In this document: one piece after another, positions 39,566 to 42,296 of the stretch
Layout of the letters: every line of letters begins with the position of its first letter
How positions within the stretch are numbered: position 1 is the first letter of the stretch
Assembly (NCBI GenBank): GCA_035279385.1
Contig: DATEHZ010000165.1
Coordinates: forward strand, 1-42,296
Length of the DNA: 42,296 nucleotides
Source of the DNA: DATGJX01 sp035279385
Lineage (GTDB): Bacteria > Vulcanimicrobiota > Vulcanimicrobiia > Vulcanimicrobiales > Vulcanimicrobiaceae
Direction of reading: 5' to 3'
The notes under the pieces: model-generated
What the model saw: only the letters and a program-made list of their open reading frames with translations
What the model was told of the DNA's origin: nothing
The model's database searches: none
Translations under genes and position numbers: made by a program

Positions 39566-40522
39566 TTAACGGGGCTCCATGACGCGCAGCACCGGCCGTC
39601 CGCCGGCGTCTTCAAGCGGAAAGTAGAGCAGGCGCGCGGCGGAATCAATCGCGACGGTGTGTGCGTGCGGCGCAAGAACGCCCTGAGCGATCTTCGTAAC
39701 GGAGTTGCCGCTGTGAAACACCGAGACGATTCCGCTTTCAGACGCAACGTATAACGTGCCGGCACGCGCGTCCAGAGCCAAAACGTCGGGATCTTCGCCG
39801 ACGCTCCATCGCCCGGTGATGCGCATGCTTTGCCGATCGACGGCGACGAGCATCGCGTTGTCTTCGCACGCGATGAAGAAACGCCGCGCATCGACCAGCA
39901 GTCCGTGGTTTCCCGCGCATCCCGGCAACGCCGTGCGACCGAGAATCCGCAAACTGCGCGGATCGATCTCTACCAGCGCGTTCGCGCCTTCCGCATTGAC
40001 GAAGACGTGGCGAGTTTGCGGATCGTATTGCGTGTTTCCGACTTCACCGCCGAGCGGAATGCTCGCAACCGCGCGAAAGCTCTTCGCATCGACGACGGTG
40101 TCCGCTGCGCCCCGTTCGTCGGATACGAAAAGCCGGCCGGTGTTCGGATCGTACGCAATGCCGTCAGGATACGTACCGGCACCGACGCGTCCCGTGACGC
40201 GCAGCGTCGCCTCATCGATTGCAACCAGTTCGTTCGTGCCCGTGGCACTCGCGTAGACGCGATCGCGCGCGGGTACGGCGAGCACTCCGTGCACCTGCGA
40301 GACGCCGGGAACGACGCCGGCCACGCGCATTCGCCGCGTGTCGAGCGCGATGACGCTGCCGTCGCCCAGATGCGCGACGAAAAGCATGTGCCGCTTCTCG
40401 TCGAGCGACTGGTAGTCGAGCCGGCTCGCATTTCCCGGAAGCGGCACGTCGGCCACCTGGCGCAGCGGTAGCGCCGCGGCGATCGCGAGCAGCGCGGTGA
40501 GCGCAGCGGCTACGACGTTCAC
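39566..40522 (-). CDS. Exported YVTN-type beta-propeller protein
   Basis: A 318-residue protein with a signal peptide (VAAALTALLAIAAALPL) and about six to seven propeller blades of the YVTN/SMP-30-like kind (LFVAHLGDGSVIALDTRRMR, VYASATGTNELVAIDEATLR, LFVSDERGAADTVVDAKSFR). No catalytic residues are recognisable; a binding or scaffold role is likely. It starts with GTG 40522, four bases after the stop of the gamma-glutamyltransferase gene, so the two form an operon. It nearly abuts the convergent CDGSH gene. Confidence 0.85.
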   Translation of the reverse strand: MNVVAAALTALLAIAAALPLRQVADVPLPGNASRLDYQSLDEKRHMLFVAHLGDGSVIALDTRRMRVAGVVPGVSQVHGVLAVPARDRVYASATGTNELVAIDEATLRVTGRVGAGTYPDGIAYDPNTGRLFVSDERGAADTVVDAKSFRAVASIPLGGEVGNTQYDPQTRHVFVNAEGANALVEIDPRSLRILGRTALPGCAGNHGLLVDARRFFIACEDNAMLVAVDRQSMRITGRWSVGEDPDVLALDARAGTLYVASESGIVSVFHSGNSVTKIAQGVLAPHAHTVAIDSAARLLYFPLEDAGGRPVLRVMEPR

Positions 40523-40526
40523 GACG

Positions 40527-42260
40527 CTAATATCCGGCGGCCAAGCCGGCGGGATGCCGTCTGTCGGTGCCGCCGTCGAGCATATGCGTGATCGGATCGA
40601 CGACAATCGCTTGCGCGGATCCCCATGAAGGAACCTGTTTGAACGCGTAACCCATGGCAGCCAGCTGATTCATCGTGGAGGCGTCGAGCGCGCCGGGCTC
40701 CATTTGGATCTCGTCCGGAAGCCACTGCATGTGCAGCCGCGGCGCGTTCACCGCCTGCGCGGCGTTCATGCCGTAATCCACGACGTTTTGAATTGTCGCC
40801 AGTACGATCGTGATAATGCGCGAACCGCCCGGACTTCCCGTGACCATGAAGAGTCTGCCGTTCTTCGTAACGATCGTCGGCGTCATCGAGGAGAGCGGCC
40901 GTTTCCCCGGCTGAATGTCGTTTCGCACACCCTGAACCAGACCGAACATGTTCGGCACGCCCGGCTTACTGGTGAAATCGTCCATTTCGTCGTTGAGAAA
41001 GAAGCCGGTGTCGCCGGCAATGACGCCCGCGCCGAACCAGTTGTTGATCGTATAGGTGACCGCAACGGCATTGCCCCACTTGTCGACGATCGAGAAATGA
41101 GTCGTGTCGTCGTTCTCGTTCGCGCGCGATCCGAGCCCCGGATGCACGTTTACCGACGGCGTTGCCTTGCCGGGCTGAATCGAGGCGCGCAACTTCTCTG
41201 CGTACGCTTGCGAGAGCAGATCGCTCACGGGGTTCTTCACGAACGCCGGATCGCCCAAATACGTATTCCGATCCGCATAGGCGCGGCGTTCGGCTTCGAT
41301 GACGTAGTGCGCGCTTTGCGTACTGTGCCAGCCCCATGCGTGCAGCGGATACGCCGAAAGAACGTTGAGAATCTCGCACAGCGTTGTTCCGCCGGAGCTC
41401 GGCGGCGGCGCGGAGACGATGACGTATCCGCGGTACGCGCAGTGGATCGGGGCCCGCTCCTCGACGGTGTAATTCTTGAAATCGTCCATCGCCAGCATGC
41501 CGCCGTTTTTATAGCTCGCATCGACGATTTCGTGCGCGATCGTGCCTTCATAAAACGCGGGTGCGCCGTCCTTTGCGACCAGACGCAAGGTTGCCGCGAG
41601 TTGCGGCTGCCGCAGCACGTCGCCCGCTTTCGGCAGGCGTCCTTTGCGCATAAAGATGTCGCGGACGTTGGGCTGGTTCCCGAAGGCATAGGCGCTGCCG
41701 TAACCCTGCGCGGCTGCATCGCCGAAGATCGCCGCGTCGCCCGCCTGAATGTTGAAGCCGACTTGCGCGAGCCGAACTGCAGGCGCCATCAGCTCGCTGC
41801 GCGGCAGCGTGCCGAAATCTTCGCGCGCTCGTTCCATGCCCATCACGGTTCCGGGTACGCCGACGGCGAGATACCCTTTGGTGCTCGCATGCGGGATGAC
41901 CTCGCCGTTCGCATCGAGGTACATGTGCGGATTTGCGCGCAGCGGCGCCTTTTCGCGAAAGTCGATGAAGCGTTCGGCGCCGGTGTGCATGCGCACCAGC
42001 ATGAATCCGCCGCCGCCGATGTTGCCGCAGCACGGATCGACGACGGCGAGCGCGTAGGCAACCGCGACTGCGGCATCGACCGCATTGCCGCCGCGTTTTA
42101 ATATCTCAAGACCGGCCTGCGTCGCGTAATGCTGCTCGGTTACGATCATTGCGTGCGAACTGCGCGCGGGCGGCGTGCTCTGCCACGACGGCGGCTGCGC
42201 CGAACCGGCCGCCCCGAAGAGTACGGCTGCGAGCGCGCCCGCGAAAATTCGCTGTGTCAT
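40527..42260 (-). CDS. ggt: Gamma-glutamyltransferase (glutathione hydrolase)
   Basis: A 577-residue precursor of normal length. A signal peptide ends near GSAQP. The large-chain motifs (GGNAVDAAVAVAYALAVVDP, CCGNIGGGGFMLV) and FREKAPL are present. The autoprocessing site is before Thr386 in DDTTHFSIVD, which becomes the N-terminal nucleophile of the small subunit. The substrate-binding PLSSMTPTIV and GSPGGSRIITIV are intact. It cleaves gamma-glutamyl bonds of glutathione and related peptides in the periplasm, releasing glutamate and Cys-Gly. ATG 42260 lies 36 bases from the window edge. Confidence 0.95.
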   Translation of the reverse strand: MTQRIFAGALAAVLFGAAGSAQPPSWQSTPPARSSHAMIVTEQHYATQAGLEILKRGGNAVDAAVAVAYALAVVDPCCGNIGGGGFMLVRMHTGAERFIDFREKAPLRANPHMYLDANGEVIPHASTKGYLAVGVPGTVMGMERAREDFGTLPRSELMAPAVRLAQVGFNIQAGDAAIFGDAAAQGYGSAYAFGNQPNVRDIFMRKGRLPKAGDVLRQPQLAATLRLVAKDGAPAFYEGTIAHEIVDASYKNGGMLAMDDFKNYTVEERAPIHCAYRGYVIVSAPPPSSGGTTLCEILNVLSAYPLHAWGWHSTQSAHYVIEAERRAYADRNTYLGDPAFVKNPVSDLLSQAYAEKLRASIQPGKATPSVNVHPGLGSRANENDDTTHFSIVDKWGNAVAVTYTINNWFGAGVIAGDTGFFLNDEMDDFTSKPGVPNMFGLVQGVRNDIQPGKRPLSSMTPTIVTKNGRLFMVTGSPGGSRIITIVLATIQNVVDYGMNAAQAVNAPRLHMQWLPDEIQMEPGALDASTMNQLAAMGYAFKQVPSWGSAQAIVVDPITHMLDGGTDRRHPAGLAAGY

Positions 42261-42296
42261 CCCCGGCCTTTCTGTGCTAGGATCTTCCCGTTGGGA

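Overview
This is a high-GC, very compact bacterial chromosome segment from a Gram-negative-type (diderm) organism: it encodes outer-membrane beta-barrel and TonB-receptor-like proteins, lipoproteins and secreted propeller proteins. Genes are packed into operons with ATGA, GTGA, TAATG and TGATG stop/start overlaps and frequent GTG or TTG starts, and several convergent pairs overlap at their 3' ends. The gene mix and style would fit an uncultivated soil or acidic-habitat lineage such as Candidatus Eremiobacterota (WPS-2), but that placement is an impression, not shown by the sequence. I see no tRNA, rRNA, phage, insertion sequence or CRISPR array.

Layout. 1-1824 (-): start of an arginase gene, translationally coupled to a DUF5069/AI-2E permease fusion. 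1910-6259 (+): a four-gene BMP-type nucleoside-like ABC importer. 6358-9576 (+): a PQQ dehydrogenase with an N-terminal cytochrome c domain and a lanthanide-type Asp-Tyr-Asp motif, then a class A beta-lactamase-fold protein. 9560-10510 (-): ilvE. 10638-18301 (+): one long unit with a YncE/phosphoesterase fusion, two membrane proteins and an NAD-type formate dehydrogenase; it ends in a clear terminator and is followed by fdhD. 19255-21746 (-): an alpha/beta hydrolase and PolX. 21804-24056 (+): nicotinate phosphoribosyltransferase, a degenerate ABC ATPase and its membrane partner. 24004-24960 (-): an ECF41 sigma factor behind an ECF41-like promoter. 25132-25686 (+): a hemerythrin-like protein. 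25745-27936 (-): SDR, Rieske, HTH and PfpI genes. 27987-29584: a thioesterase, an acetyltransferase enclosed by a 48-bp inverted repeat, seven tandem 35-bp repeats and rpsO. 29762-30043 (+): a PqqD-like protein. 30040-31894 (-): a two-subunit transketolase. 31949-36282 (-): a six-gene metalloprotein operon with its own two-component system. 36348-42260: a TPR protein, a TonB-receptor-like protein, a CDGSH protein, a beta-propeller and gamma-glutamyltransferase.

Two systems stand out. (1) The formate dehydrogenase alpha subunit is split into two genes in swapped order. The molybdopterin catalytic part, 13782-15716, carries an in-frame UGA read as selenocysteine, with an E. coli-like SECIS hairpin 11 nt downstream. 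The missing N-terminal part (2Fe-2S, two 4Fe-4S and the Mo-proximal 4Fe-4S domain) is a separate gene at 17468-18301. Between them lies a NuoE-NuoF (FdsG-FdsB) fusion. (2) The operon 36282->31949 encodes a cupredoxin lipoprotein, SCO1, a second cupredoxin lipoprotein, a monoheme-cytochrome/outer-membrane beta-barrel fusion resembling the Cyc2 class, a response regulator and a histidine kinase. It could be an electron-transfer route across the outer membrane, or a copper-handling module.

Nicotinate phosphoribosyltransferase (NAD supply), the NAD-linked formate dehydrogenase and the PQQ dehydrogenase together suggest energy gained from small organic or C1 compounds; this is inference.
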